Shown in pieces: positions 25,217 to 32,795 of a stretch of DNA of 64,000 nucleotides. Numbering within the stretch: position 1 is the first letter of the stretch; the number at the start of each line of letters is the position of its first letter. Made by a program: the position numbers and the translations under genes. Source of the DNA: Faeciplasma sp900553675 (lineage in GTDB: Bacteria; Bacillota; Clostridia; Oscillospirales; Ruminococcaceae). The stretch lies in assembly GCA_958428235.1 (NCBI GenBank), contig CAUAFG010000010.1, forward strand, positions 19,917 through 83,916, in the 5' to 3' direction. The notes below the pieces were generated by a model. The model made no database searches. It was not told where the DNA came from and saw only the letters and a program-made list of their open reading frames with translations.

Positions 25217-26190
25217 CCGGAATATCATGGAAGGCTATAAGAGCCGGCGAAAAGCTTGCGGAGGCAGAAAACATCCACATATCACAGGCTATAAAGCCGG
25301 ACGGTGGAGATATCATGCCTGTTGCGCGGGAAGATATTTTTAGCCTTATTAAAAAACGCCCTCTGAACTCTCACAAAGGGGTGTTCGGAAGGCTTGTTAT
25401 TATTGCAGGGTCGGACAGATTTCCGGGTGCCGCGCAGATTGCCACAATCGCAGCCCTGCGCTCGGGAGTGGGGCTTGTCAGGGTATTCTCAACCGAGAAA
25501 GCCTGCATGGCTCTTTCAATCAGCGCAAAGGAAGCAACGCTTTTCCCCTGCCCTGCCGACGATAACTGCTTTATGGTGGCGGACAACAGAGTTACAAACG
25601 GCTTGCGCGACGCATTAAGCTCGGCAAGCGCGGTTCTTATCGGCTGCGGGCTGGGGGTCACCGAAAATACTCTTAAAATTCTTGAAACGGTAATAGAAAA
25701 TGCAATTTGTCCCATAATTATTGACGCGGACGGAATAAACCTTGTCTCGGGTCGCATAGAATTACTTAGAAAAGCTAAGAAAGAGGTAATTCTTACTCCC
25801 CACCCCGCCGAGCTTTCAAGGCTTGCGGGAAAAACCATTCCGGAAACGATTGAAAACCGCTATGAGTGTGCCAGGCAAATCCACGAGCAGACCGGCGCGA
25901 CGGTGGTTTCAAAAAGCTGTGCAACGGTGGTCGTATCGGGCGAAGGCTGTCACCTTCTTACATTCGGAAACGACGGCTTAGCCAAGGGCGGAAGCGGCGA
26001 TTTGCAGGCGGGGCTTACGGCATCCTTTGCGGCGCAGGGACTTTCACCGGCATCGTCGGGCATCTTAGGCTCGGGAATACTGGGAATCGGCTGCGAGGAG
26101 GTATCGCGCAGGCTATCCAAAACCGGAATGCTTGCGGGGGACATTCTTTACTATCTTCCAAGGCTTTTCAAGAAATATGAGAGGGCTTGA
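25213..26190 (+). CDS. nnrD: ADP-dependent NAD(P)H-hydrate dehydratase
   Basis: 325 aa from ATG 25213 (ATGA overlap with acpS, GAGG upstream). ATG 25315 also has a good SD (GGTGGAG) and would give a 291-aa protein closer to usual length, so the first 34 residues are uncertain. Ribokinase-like YjeF C-terminal domain: 'GRLVIIAGSDRFPGAA', 'IDADGINLVSG', 'LTPHPAELSRL' and the catalytic 'GLAKGGSGDLQAG'. It repairs hydrated NADH/NADPH using ADP. The N-terminal epimerase domain is absent. Confidence 0.9.
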   Translation: MTGISWKAIRAGEKLAEAENIHISQAIKPDGGDIMPVAREDIFSLIKKRPLNSHKGVFGRLVIIAGSDRFPGAAQIATIAALRSGVGLVRVFSTEKACMALSISAKEATLFPCPADDNCFMVADNRVTNGLRDALSSASAVLIGCGLGVTENTLKILETVIENAICPIIIDADGINLVSGRIELLRKAKKEVILTPHPAELSRLAGKTIPETIENRYECARQIHEQTGATVVSKSCATVVVSGEGCHLLTFGNDGLAKGGSGDLQAGLTASFAAQGLSPASSGILGSGILGIGCEEVSRRLSKTGMLAGDILYYLPRLFKKYERA

Positions 26191-26195
26191 GCTGA

Positions 26196-26741
26196 TTGAA
26201 AAAAATTCTTGCAACTGTTTTAGTATTTACAATCATTTTATGCGGATGTACCCCAAAGCTTAAACGAGAGCGAACCATTGCAAAATGCTTTGATTCCACC
26301 GTGCAGATTGAAGTGGACGATATGACCTACGAAGCAAGCCTTTCAAGACTTGCAGACGGCTGGTGGATAGTCGAGCTTACCGCTCCGGAGGCTGTTAAGG
26401 GGCTTGTTTTCAACGTTGAGGGCGAGGAGACGGAGATAGCCTTTAAAGGGCTTCATTTCACCTTTGACACTTCAAAATTCCCGGTGGGCTCGGTTGTTTC
26501 GACGGCGGTTAAATCGTTTGACAGGATAGCTCCCTTAACCCTTGACATGGTCGAGGGCGAAACAAGCGATTTCTCAACCGGCGAGGTAGACGGCATGGCA
26601 TATTCGGTCACACTTGATAAAAACGGCACGCCGATTTCACTTGAACTTGGCGATAGCGGAATGAAGATAACCTTCCTGACCTTCGAGGCTACCGAGGAAA
26701 TCCAGCCTCAGCCGGAAGGGGTGTCGCGAGAACAAAGCTAA
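26196..26741 (+). CDS. Lipoprotein encoded after nnrD, ending inside an inverted-repeat element
   Basis: 181 aa, probable TTG start 6 bp after nnrD ('MKKILATVLVFTIILCGC', lipobox Cys18). The mature domain is a run of beta strands ('VQIEVDDMTYEASLSRL', 'GWWIVELTAPEAVKGLVF') that recalls LolA/YdcC-type lipoproteins. In Bacillus, ydcC also follows acpS, so synteny supports this weakly. The last 9 bases, including the TAA, lie in the left terminal repeat of the element at 26733, so the C-terminus 'SREQS' may have been altered by its insertion. Confidence 0.8.
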   Translation: MKKILATVLVFTIILCGCTPKLKRERTIAKCFDSTVQIEVDDMTYEASLSRLADGWWIVELTAPEAVKGLVFNVEGEETEIAFKGLHFTFDTSKFPVGSVVSTAVKSFDRIAPLTLDMVEGETSDFSTGEVDGMAYSVTLDKNGTPISLELGDSGMKITFLTFEATEEIQPQPEGVSREQS

Positions 26742-27157
26742 GTTTCAATAGCAAAGAATTAAAAGTTTTCCGCCCGCCCTTTTTCAAAAAGGGCATAAGT
26801 ATCGCTGTCGCGAAACTTTGGCAGGGTCTTGGGGCGGCGCCGCCTCCTAAACAAAAGTTGGGCGTTTCCGTCTGAAAAATACAAACAATATGGTGGAAAT
26901 TGCAGAAGCTTGCCCACAGCTTAAATAAAACATCAAAGACGGAGGAAACGCGATGTGCGACGGCAAACAAAAGTACGAAGATTACAAAGTAGATGCCGTC
27001 GTCTCTCCGCAGAGCGCGAAATCCCCTGCGTTCGCTTACGCTGGGGATTTCGCGCTCTGCGGAGCGCGACAAGGGCTCCTCGCCCTTGACCTCGCCACCC
27101 TTTTGAAAAAGGGTGGACGGAAAACTTTTATGTCTGTGCTATTGAAACTTAGCTTTG
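26733..27157. repeat. 425-bp non-autonomous element with perfect 21-bp terminal inverted repeats
   Basis: 26733-26753 and 27137-27157 are perfect reverse complements; similarity continues inward (AAAAGTTTTCCG then CCCTTTTTCAAAA-type hairpins) giving ~60-bp imperfect ends. The interior has GGGCGGCGCCGCC and a 22-bp perfect stem (27005-27026 with 27043-27064) with a 16-nt loop. An ATG at 26953 has a good SD (GGAGGAAACG), but the frame simply reads through the repeat and is not protein-like. This fills the 448-bp gap between genes at 26742-27189. Confidence 0.8.
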
Positions 27158-27189
27158 ATTCACGTCAGATTTTTACGTATAAGCGAACC

Positions 27190-27411
27190 TCAATCCGCCT
27201 TTTCATCCTTGACATATTCCAAGATATCCCCTACTCCGCAGTCCAGCGCCTCGCATATCGCCGCGAGGGTCGAAAACCTGACCGCTGTCACCTTGTTGTT
27301 CTTAATCTTGGATAAATTCACGTTGGATATCCCGACTCGCGCCGCAAGCTCGTTTAATGACATCTTCCGCTCGACCATCATTCTATCAAGCCTTAATACT
27401 ATACTTCCCAT
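27190..27411 (-). CDS. Small Cro/CI-type XRE regulator (YozG-like)
   Basis: 73 aa, essentially one HTH domain: 'MSLNELAARVGISNVNLSKI' with recognition helix 'ISNVNLSKIKNNK', then 'VRFSTLAAICEALDCGVGDIL'. This is the YozG/XRE subtype normally coded next to DUF2975 membrane proteins, as here (15 bp downstream of one). It probably represses its own operon through AT-rich palindromes in the promoter region (inference). Confidence 0.9.
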   Translation of the reverse strand: MGSIVLRLDRMMVERKMSLNELAARVGISNVNLSKIKNNKVTAVRFSTLAAICEALDCGVGDILEYVKDEKAD

Positions 27412-27426
27412 ACTGCACTTACCCTA

Positions 27427-27996
27427 TCACAAAAGACCTTCGACGTCGGCTTCCAAACGCGCACCGTAGCCGAATATCTGGGTTAAAACAAGGGCTAAAA
27501 GACCCATCATGTAGCCGTCGAGCGCGACGCTCATTTCAACGTTTTCAGCGCCCAGCGCAATAAACGCCACTATCTGCATTATCTGACCGACAACCGGAAC
27601 CGCGATTGCAAATATGCCGATTTCACGAACCATTCGTATATTGTCCTTGGAAAAAGGTGTATTGTCGGTGTCGCGGCTGATGTTCTTAATTATAAGATAA
27701 AGGTTGCGGAAGACCATCGCCATAAGAACAAACGCGATTATGGCAAAAATCGAAAGAATAATAAGTGCGCCGATACGGAAGCTGCCGTCTGCGTTTATGA
27801 CGTTGATATCAAAGCCGTAGCATCCGACGGTGGTTTCACCCGACTCGCTTAAAACGATGTACTTAGGAAGCAGGTCGCGGAAGAATATGCTGAAAACAAG
27901 CAGCAGCGCCATGCACACAACCCCCGCCCAATGGGCTATTTCGCAGATTTTTGCGAGGATTTTTGAAAGACGGATTACAAACATATTTCTTTTCAT
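27427..27996 (-). CDS. DUF2975-like membrane protein
   Basis: 189 aa from ATG 27996, preceded by AGAAAGG; a GTG 33 bp earlier lacks an SD. Four membrane helices (about 10-35, 75-102, 122-145, 150-175). The cytoplasmic 'DTDNTPFSKDNIRMVREIG' and C-terminal 'IFGYGARLEADVEGLL' match the DUF2975 signature (D-T-P-F...N, G-x-x-L-x-x-D-x-[DE]-G-L). Function unknown; invariably paired with a YozG-like regulator. First gene of the two-gene operon. Confidence 0.85.
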   Translation of the reverse strand: MKRNMFVIRLSKILAKICEIAHWAGVVCMALLLVFSIFFRDLLPKYIVLSESGETTVGCYGFDINVINADGSFRIGALIILSIFAIIAFVLMAMVFRNLYLIIKNISRDTDNTPFSKDNIRMVREIGIFAIAVPVVGQIMQIVAFIALGAENVEMSVALDGYMMGLLALVLTQIFGYGARLEADVEGLL

Positions 27997-28052
27997 AATA
28001 ATTTTCCTTTCTTGATTGGATTTTAACACGATGTTTCGTATACGATGGCTGT

Positions 28053-28081
28053 ATTATATCACGTGATTTAACGTTTGTCAA
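28053..28081 (-). promoter_or_regulatory. Consensus promoter of the DUF2975/XRE operon
   Basis: Minus strand TTGACA (28081-28076), 17-bp spacer, TATAAT (28058-28053): both hexamers perfect. Possible operators: CGTATACG in the leader (28037-28044) and AATGATAAACATT (28091-28103) just upstream of the -35. Confidence 0.9.
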
Positions 28082-28218
28082 TAGGTTTTTAATGATAAAC
28101 ATTAAAAATTTTATCTTTGTCGTGATGTCGGACAGGATATTGTCAATTTATATAAATATGCCGTCAAACTGCCGCTGAGTTTTTACAAGGGATAAAGCGA
28201 AAAATTGCCGCACATTTC

Positions 28219-28247
28219 TTGACATCGGTTTAAGCATATGATATAAT
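28219..28247 (+). promoter_or_regulatory. Consensus promoter of glnA
   Basis: TTGACA (28219-28224), 17-bp spacer, TGA-TATAAT (28242-28247): both hexamers perfect plus extended -10. A leader of about 170 nt follows before the glnA start. Confidence 0.9.
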
Positions 28248-28263
28248 TTTTTCCGTGATGAGC

Positions 28264-28318
28264 AAAGGCGTTCATTCATGCAAAGGGATTCTTTTGCGTG
28301 AAAACGCTTTTTATTTTT
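28264..28318 (+). terminator. Leader terminator (attenuator) upstream of glnA
   Basis: Outer stem AAAGGCGTT/AACGCTTTT (28264-28272 with 28303-28311) and inner stem CATGCAAAG/TTTTGCGTG (28277-28285 with 28292-28300) around a GGATTC hexaloop, then TTTTTATTTTTT. It begins about ten bases into the transcript. The segment TTTTGC can alternatively pair with an earlier GCAAAG (28262-28267), a possible competing fold. An ANTAR-domain gene follows glnA. The remaining leader to 28423 holds no clear structure. Confidence 0.7.
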
Positions 28319-28423
28319 TGCCGGATAATGTAGAAAAAGGCATTAAGGCAATTTTATGTATTTTGTATCGATAAGGTAAAAGCCGGAACCAACTTTATTT
28401 TGATAGAATGGATGGTCGTAAAT

Positions 28424-29632
28424 ATGAATTATACACCGGATGAAATTATGCAGTACATCAGCGAGGAGGACGTTAAGTTCATCAGACTCGCCTTTTGCGA
28501 CGTTTTCGGACGGCAGAAGAACATATCCATTATGCCCACCGAGCTTGCACGCGCATTTGAAATGGGCATTGCCATAGATTCGTCTGCGATTCCCGGCTTT
28601 TCAGACGAAGCCGATTCCGACCTTTTGCTCATACCCGACCCTTCAAAAATTGCCGTCTACCCATGGCGACCCGACCACGGCAGGGTGGTAAGAATGTTCA
28701 CCACCATCACCCGTCCCGACGGAAGTGTTTACCCGGGCGATACTCGTGCGCTTTTGAAAAAAACCGTCGAGGATGCTGAAAGAAAGGGCTATTCCTTCTC
28801 CTTCGGTCCCGAGCTGGAGTTTTACCTGTTTAAGCTTGACGAAAACGGCGAGCCTACCAAAATCCCCTACGACCGCGCGGGCTACATGGACATCGCGCCA
28901 GAGGACAAGGGTGAAAACGTAAGGCGAGAGATATGCCTGACCCTTGAACAGATGGGCATCCGCCCTGAATGTTCGCATCACGAGGAGGGTCCCGGTCAGA
29001 ACGAAATCGATTTTCGGTATGCCGACCCACTTACCGCTGCCGACAATACCATCACCTTTAAAACGGTGGTGCGCACTATCGCGGCAAGAAGCGGTCTTTA
29101 TGCCGACTTTTCGGCAAAGCCGATAGAGGACGCTCCGGGCAACGGTATGCATATGAATATCAGTGCAAAAAATGCCGGCGGTGAGGACATCATGCCCTCG
29201 GTGATTGCCGGAATCCTTGAAAGAATAAAGGAAATGACGGTTTTCTTAAACCCAACCGCAAATTCCTACAAACGTTTCGGCACGGATAAGGCTCCTAAGT
29301 ACATCTCGTGGTCGAGAAGAAACCGTTCCCAGCTGATAAGGATACCGGCGGCGTCGGGCGAATACAGGCGTGCGGAGCTCCGCTCACCCGACCCGATGTG
29401 CAACCCCTACCTTGCAATGGCTTTAATAATCAACGCGGGAATTGAGGGCGTTGAAAGAGGTCTTAAGCTTGGCGAGCCGTCTATGATAAATATGTTCAGC
29501 GCGTCGGAAGCACTCAAGACAGATTATGATATCCTGCCCAAGAGCCTTAAATCGGCGGCTGACGAGGCTTTGGGCTCGGAGCTTATAAAGCGGTGTCTGC
29601 CTGAGGAGATAATCAGGGGATATTGCGGATAA
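28424..29632 (+). CDS. glnA: Glutamine synthetase type I, C-terminally short
   Basis: 402 aa from ATG 28424; GGATGG lies upstream. An in-frame TTG at 28400 and ATG at 28412 are less likely starts. GS motifs in order: 'LAFCDVFGRQKNISI', 'FGPELEFYLF' (metal Glu), 'HHEEGPGQNEIDFRY', 'GNGMHMNIS' (His metal ligand), 'NPTANSYKR' and 'NRSQLIRIP'. It forms glutamine from glutamate, ammonia and ATP. Typical type I enzymes are ~440 aa and end with a conserved K..E...Y...V..WE...Y helix; this one stops about 35-40 residues earlier ('EEIIRGYCG'). It is followed by an ANTAR regulator gene. Confidence 0.9.
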   Translation: MNYTPDEIMQYISEEDVKFIRLAFCDVFGRQKNISIMPTELARAFEMGIAIDSSAIPGFSDEADSDLLLIPDPSKIAVYPWRPDHGRVVRMFTTITRPDGSVYPGDTRALLKKTVEDAERKGYSFSFGPELEFYLFKLDENGEPTKIPYDRAGYMDIAPEDKGENVRREICLTLEQMGIRPECSHHEEGPGQNEIDFRYADPLTAADNTITFKTVVRTIAARSGLYADFSAKPIEDAPGNGMHMNISAKNAGGEDIMPSVIAGILERIKEMTVFLNPTANSYKRFGTDKAPKYISWSRRNRSQLIRIPAASGEYRRAELRSPDPMCNPYLAMALIINAGIEGVERGLKLGEPSMINMFSASEALKTDYDILPKSLKSAADEALGSELIKRCLPEEIIRGYCG

Positions 29633-29677
29633 AACCGGTAAAATCATACACAAAATCAAGTCTGGCAGGTGTTGAAG

Positions 29678-30274
29678 ATGGAAATGAAAGAGAATGTTTG
29701 CAGTGTTTTAGTGGTATCCTCTTCCGGAAAATTCAACAGCACCATCGTTAAGCTTCTGCCGGACTCGCAGTACTACCCCATCTCGATATCGCTCGACGCT
29801 TCAAGCGCAAAGCGGCTTCTTTTGGAGCAGAGCTTCGACATTATAATGATAAACGCGCCGCTGCGCGACGAGTTCGGGGCGCGATTTGCAAGCGAGCTTT
29901 GCCACAAGACAAGCTCGGGAATACTTCTGCTTGTGCGAAACGAGCATTTTGCGGACATCAGCGGCAGGCTTGCTCCTTTCGGAATCCTCACCGTTTCAAA
30001 GCCCGCTCCCGCTCAGGTGATTCTGGAAACCATGCTTCTGCTCTGCGGCACAAGTGCAAGGCTTAAGCGCATTGAAAAGAAGGCTGTACCGTTTGAAGAG
30101 AAGATGGCGCAGATACGTCTTATAAATCAGGCAAAGCTGATACTTATATCCGAAAAGGGCATGAGCGAAGCTGCCGCGCACAGGTACATCGAAAAAACAG
30201 CAATGGACCGCTGTATTACGCGCGCTGCGGTTGCGGACGAAATTTTGCGTACTCATGGTTCTGAGGTCGAATAA
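29678..30274 (+). CDS. ANTAR-domain RNA-binding regulator with pseudo-receiver
   Basis: 198 aa from ATG 29678 (AGGTG upstream). Residues 7-120 are receiver-like, but the acidic pocket is missing ('LVVSSSGKF') and the phospho-acceptor position is Asn59 ('IIMINAPLRDE'); Lys108 is kept. Residues about 140-192 are an ANTAR domain: 'MAQIRLINQAKLILISEKGMSEAAAHRYIEK' in pattern (split here for description) ending 'VADEIL'. ANTAR proteins bind nascent RNA hairpins and prevent termination. Gene order glnA-ANTAR recurs in clostridia. Signalling must be phosphorylation-independent. It likely acts on the glnA leader (inference). Confidence 0.85.
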   Translation: MEMKENVCSVLVVSSSGKFNSTIVKLLPDSQYYPISISLDASSAKRLLLEQSFDIIMINAPLRDEFGARFASELCHKTSSGILLLVRNEHFADISGRLAPFGILTVSKPAPAQVILETMLLLCGTSARLKRIEKKAVPFEEKMAQIRLINQAKLILISEKGMSEAAAHRYIEKTAMDRCITRAAVADEILRTHGSEVE

Positions 30275-30315
30275 TGCATTTTAATATAAATTATAGGGAA
30301 GAAAGGAAGATTTTT

Positions 30316-31923
30316 ATGACGAAGTACATATTCGTTACCGGAGGCGTTGTTTCGGGACTCGGCAAGGGGATAACGGCGGCTTCGCTGGGAAGGCTTTTAA
30401 AGGCTCGCGGACTAAAGGTCGCGGCGCAGAAGCTCGACCCGTACATCAACGTTGACCCGGGCACAATGAGCCCCTATCAGCACGGCGAGGTATACGTAAC
30501 CGAGGACGGCGCGGAAACCGACCTCGACCTTGGTCACTACGAACGCTTTATCGACGAGGATTTAAACAAATTCTCCAACCTTACCACAGGCAAGGTATAC
30601 TGGAACGTTCTTAACAAGGAGCGCAGGGGCGAGTATCTCGGCTCGACGGTTCAGGTAATCCCCCATATCACAAACGAGATAAAAGACTTTGTTTACCGGG
30701 TAGGACGCGAAACCTCGGCAGACGTTGTTATAACGGAAATCGGCGGTACCATAGGCGACATTGAATCCCAGCCCTTTATTGAGGCGGTGAGACAGATATC
30801 CCTCGAAGTTGGCAGGGAGAACAGTCTCTTTATTCATGTCACCCTGGTGCCTTTTTTGAGCGGGTCGGACGAGCATAAGTCCAAGCCCACCCAACACTCG
30901 GTGAAAGAGCTTTTGGGCATGGGAATCAACCCCAACATCATAGTTCTGCGGTGCGATGAGCCGCTGGAGCCCTCCATCTTCAAGAAAATTTCTATGTTCT
31001 GCAACGTCAAGCCGGACTGCGTTATCGAGAATATGACTCTGGGCGATCTTTACGAGGTCCCGCTGATGCTTGAAAACAAAGGCTTTTCTGATGTTGTCTG
31101 CCGCGAGCTGGGGTTAAGAGTCCCCGAACCCGACCTTACCGACTGGAAGCGGATGGTTGACGAGATTCATTCAAGAACCCATCAGGTAACCATAGGTCTT
31201 GTGGGAAAATACGTCCAGCTTCACGACGCTTATTTATCCGTTGCGGAGGCTCTGCGCCACGCGGGATATCCCTTAAAGGCTTTTGTAAACATAGAATGGA
31301 TAGATTCCGAAACCCTCACGCCGGAAACATATGAAGAAATACTTGCCCCGCTGGACGGTATACTTGTCCCCGGCGGCTTTGGCGGCAGAGGAATCGAGGG
31401 CATGATTTTAGCGGCTAAGTATGCAAGAGAGCATAATGTCCCCTACTTCGGAATCTGTCTGGGTATGCAGATAGCCGTTATTGAGTATGCAAGGAACGTT
31501 GCAGGAATCGCAGACGCCAACTCCGGCGAGTTCGACGAGCTGTGTGAGAATAAGGTAATAGACTTTATGCCCGGGCAGTCCAACGACATTGACAAGGGCG
31601 GAACTCTCCGTCTGGGAAGCTACCCATGCGTTATAAAGAGCGGAACCACTATGGAGCGCTGCTACAAGTCGGAGCTTATAAACGAACGTCACCGCCACCG
31701 CTATGAGTTCAACAACTCCTACCGCGATGTTCTTACCCAGCACGGTCTTACCCTTTCGGGAATGTCGCCGGACGGACGGCTGGTTGAAACGGTCGAGCTG
31801 AGCGGCAGAGCCTTCCATGTCGGGGTGCAGTATCACCCTGAGTTCAAGTCAAGACCGCAGCGTCCGCATCCGCTTTTCTTCGGATTCGTAAAGGCTTCGC
31901 TTGAAAGAAGTCAAAACAAATAA
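30316..31923 (+). CDS. pyrG: CTP synthase
   Basis: 535 aa from ATG 30316 (GAAAGGAAG upstream). N-terminal synthetase domain with 'TGGVVSGLGKGITAASLG' and 'KLDPYINVDPGTM'; C-terminal glutamine amidotransferase with the nucleophile in 'FGICLGMQ' and His/Glu in 'GVQYHPEF'. It converts UTP to CTP using glutamine and ATP. It begins the nucleotide block after glnA and the ANTAR gene; a short gap separates them and no terminator is visible. Confidence 0.97.
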   Translation: MTKYIFVTGGVVSGLGKGITAASLGRLLKARGLKVAAQKLDPYINVDPGTMSPYQHGEVYVTEDGAETDLDLGHYERFIDEDLNKFSNLTTGKVYWNVLNKERRGEYLGSTVQVIPHITNEIKDFVYRVGRETSADVVITEIGGTIGDIESQPFIEAVRQISLEVGRENSLFIHVTLVPFLSGSDEHKSKPTQHSVKELLGMGINPNIIVLRCDEPLEPSIFKKISMFCNVKPDCVIENMTLGDLYEVPLMLENKGFSDVVCRELGLRVPEPDLTDWKRMVDEIHSRTHQVTIGLVGKYVQLHDAYLSVAEALRHAGYPLKAFVNIEWIDSETLTPETYEEILAPLDGILVPGGFGGRGIEGMILAAKYAREHNVPYFGICLGMQIAVIEYARNVAGIADANSGEFDELCENKVIDFMPGQSNDIDKGGTLRLGSYPCVIKSGTTMERCYKSELINERHRHRYEFNNSYRDVLTQHGLTLSGMSPDGRLVETVELSGRAFHVGVQYHPEFKSRPQRPHPLFFGFVKASLERSQNK

Positions 31924-31961
31924 CGTTAAAAAATTTATTAAAATAAAGAGGTTGATTAAAA

Positions 31962-32663
31962 ATGCACAAGCTTTATGAAGGAAAATCCAAAATTGTCTAT
32001 GAGGGAGTCGATCCCGGCACCTGCGTTATCGAATACAAGGACACTGCCACCGCAGGAAACGGAGCCAAAAAGGAGGATCTTCCCGGAAAGGGCAAGCTGA
32101 ACGCGGCTATATCCAACATCATATTTAAGTATCTTATGAAAAACGGCGTTAAAACCCACTTTTTGCAGGAGCTTGACGATACCGCTATTCTGGTAAGGCA
32201 CGCCGAAATCGTTCCGGTTGAGGTTATTGTAAGAAACGTCGCCGCCGGAAGCTTTTCCAAAAAGTACGGCGTTGCGGAGGGAACCCCTCTTAAAAACAGA
32301 GTGGTTGAATTCAGCCTTAAGAGCGACGAGCTTGGCGATCCGATGATAAACGACTCTCAGCTTACCGCAATAGGTGCTGCCACTCAGGAGGAGCTTGACG
32401 AGCTTAGGGCGGCTTCTCTCAGAATTGATGAGCTGATGACCGAGCTTTTCGCCAAGGCGGGAATTAAGCTTATAGACTTCAAGCTGGAATTCGGCAGAGC
32501 GGACGGTCAGCTTTGGCTGTGCGACGAGATATCTCCCGACTCATGCAGGCTTTGGGACGCCGAGACAGACAGAAAGATGGACAAGGACCGCTTCCGCAGA
32601 GATCTGGGCAACGTCCTCGACGGATATCGCGACGTTTTGGCAAGACTTGAAGCCAACATATAA
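31962..32663 (+). CDS. purC: Phosphoribosylaminoimidazole-succinocarboxamide synthase
   Basis: 233 aa, full length. Motifs 'YEGKSKIVYE' (ATP-binding N-terminal strand), 'VPVEVIVRNVAAGS' and 'DEISPDSCRLWD' with catalytic/metal Asp. It joins aspartate to CAIR in de novo purine synthesis. No other IMP-pathway genes (purD, F, L, M, N, H) occur here, so the purine genes are dispersed in this genome. Confidence 0.97.
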   Translation: MHKLYEGKSKIVYEGVDPGTCVIEYKDTATAGNGAKKEDLPGKGKLNAAISNIIFKYLMKNGVKTHFLQELDDTAILVRHAEIVPVEVIVRNVAAGSFSKKYGVAEGTPLKNRVVEFSLKSDELGDPMINDSQLTAIGAATQEELDELRAASLRIDELMTELFAKAGIKLIDFKLEFGRADGQLWLCDEISPDSCRLWDAETDRKMDKDRFRRDLGNVLDGYRDVLARLEANI

Positions 32664-32678
32664 TTTCCCGTTTTGGTA

Positions 32679-32707
32679 TTGCATTTCCTTGAAAAAGATT
32701 ATATAAT
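32679..32707 (+). promoter_or_regulatory. Promoter of purB
   Basis: TTGCAT (32679-32684), 17-bp spacer, TATAAT (32702-32707). An 89-nt leader follows; no purine-riboswitch core is seen in it. Confidence 0.75.
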
Positions 32708-32795
32708 AGAAGGGATATACCGATACCGGCGCAGCTTATAGAATGCCTTTTGCAAAAAAGTATGCATATAAATTCATCATTCAAAGGAGTACAAA

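Noticed and set aside
26953..27315. 120-codon plus-strand frame with a good SD inside the 425-bp element
   Set aside because: It reads straight through the 22-bp stem, the right terminal repeat and into the antisense of an XRE gene; composition is not protein-like.
27190..27996. Toxin-antitoxin pair made of the small XRE protein and the membrane protein
   Set aside because: DUF2975 plus YozG-like regulator is a recurrent pair with no toxin feature; the order and sizes do not fit known TA types.
32664..32795. Purine riboswitch before purB
   Set aside because: The leader is too short and lacks the conserved three-way junction core; only a sigma-A type promoter is visible.
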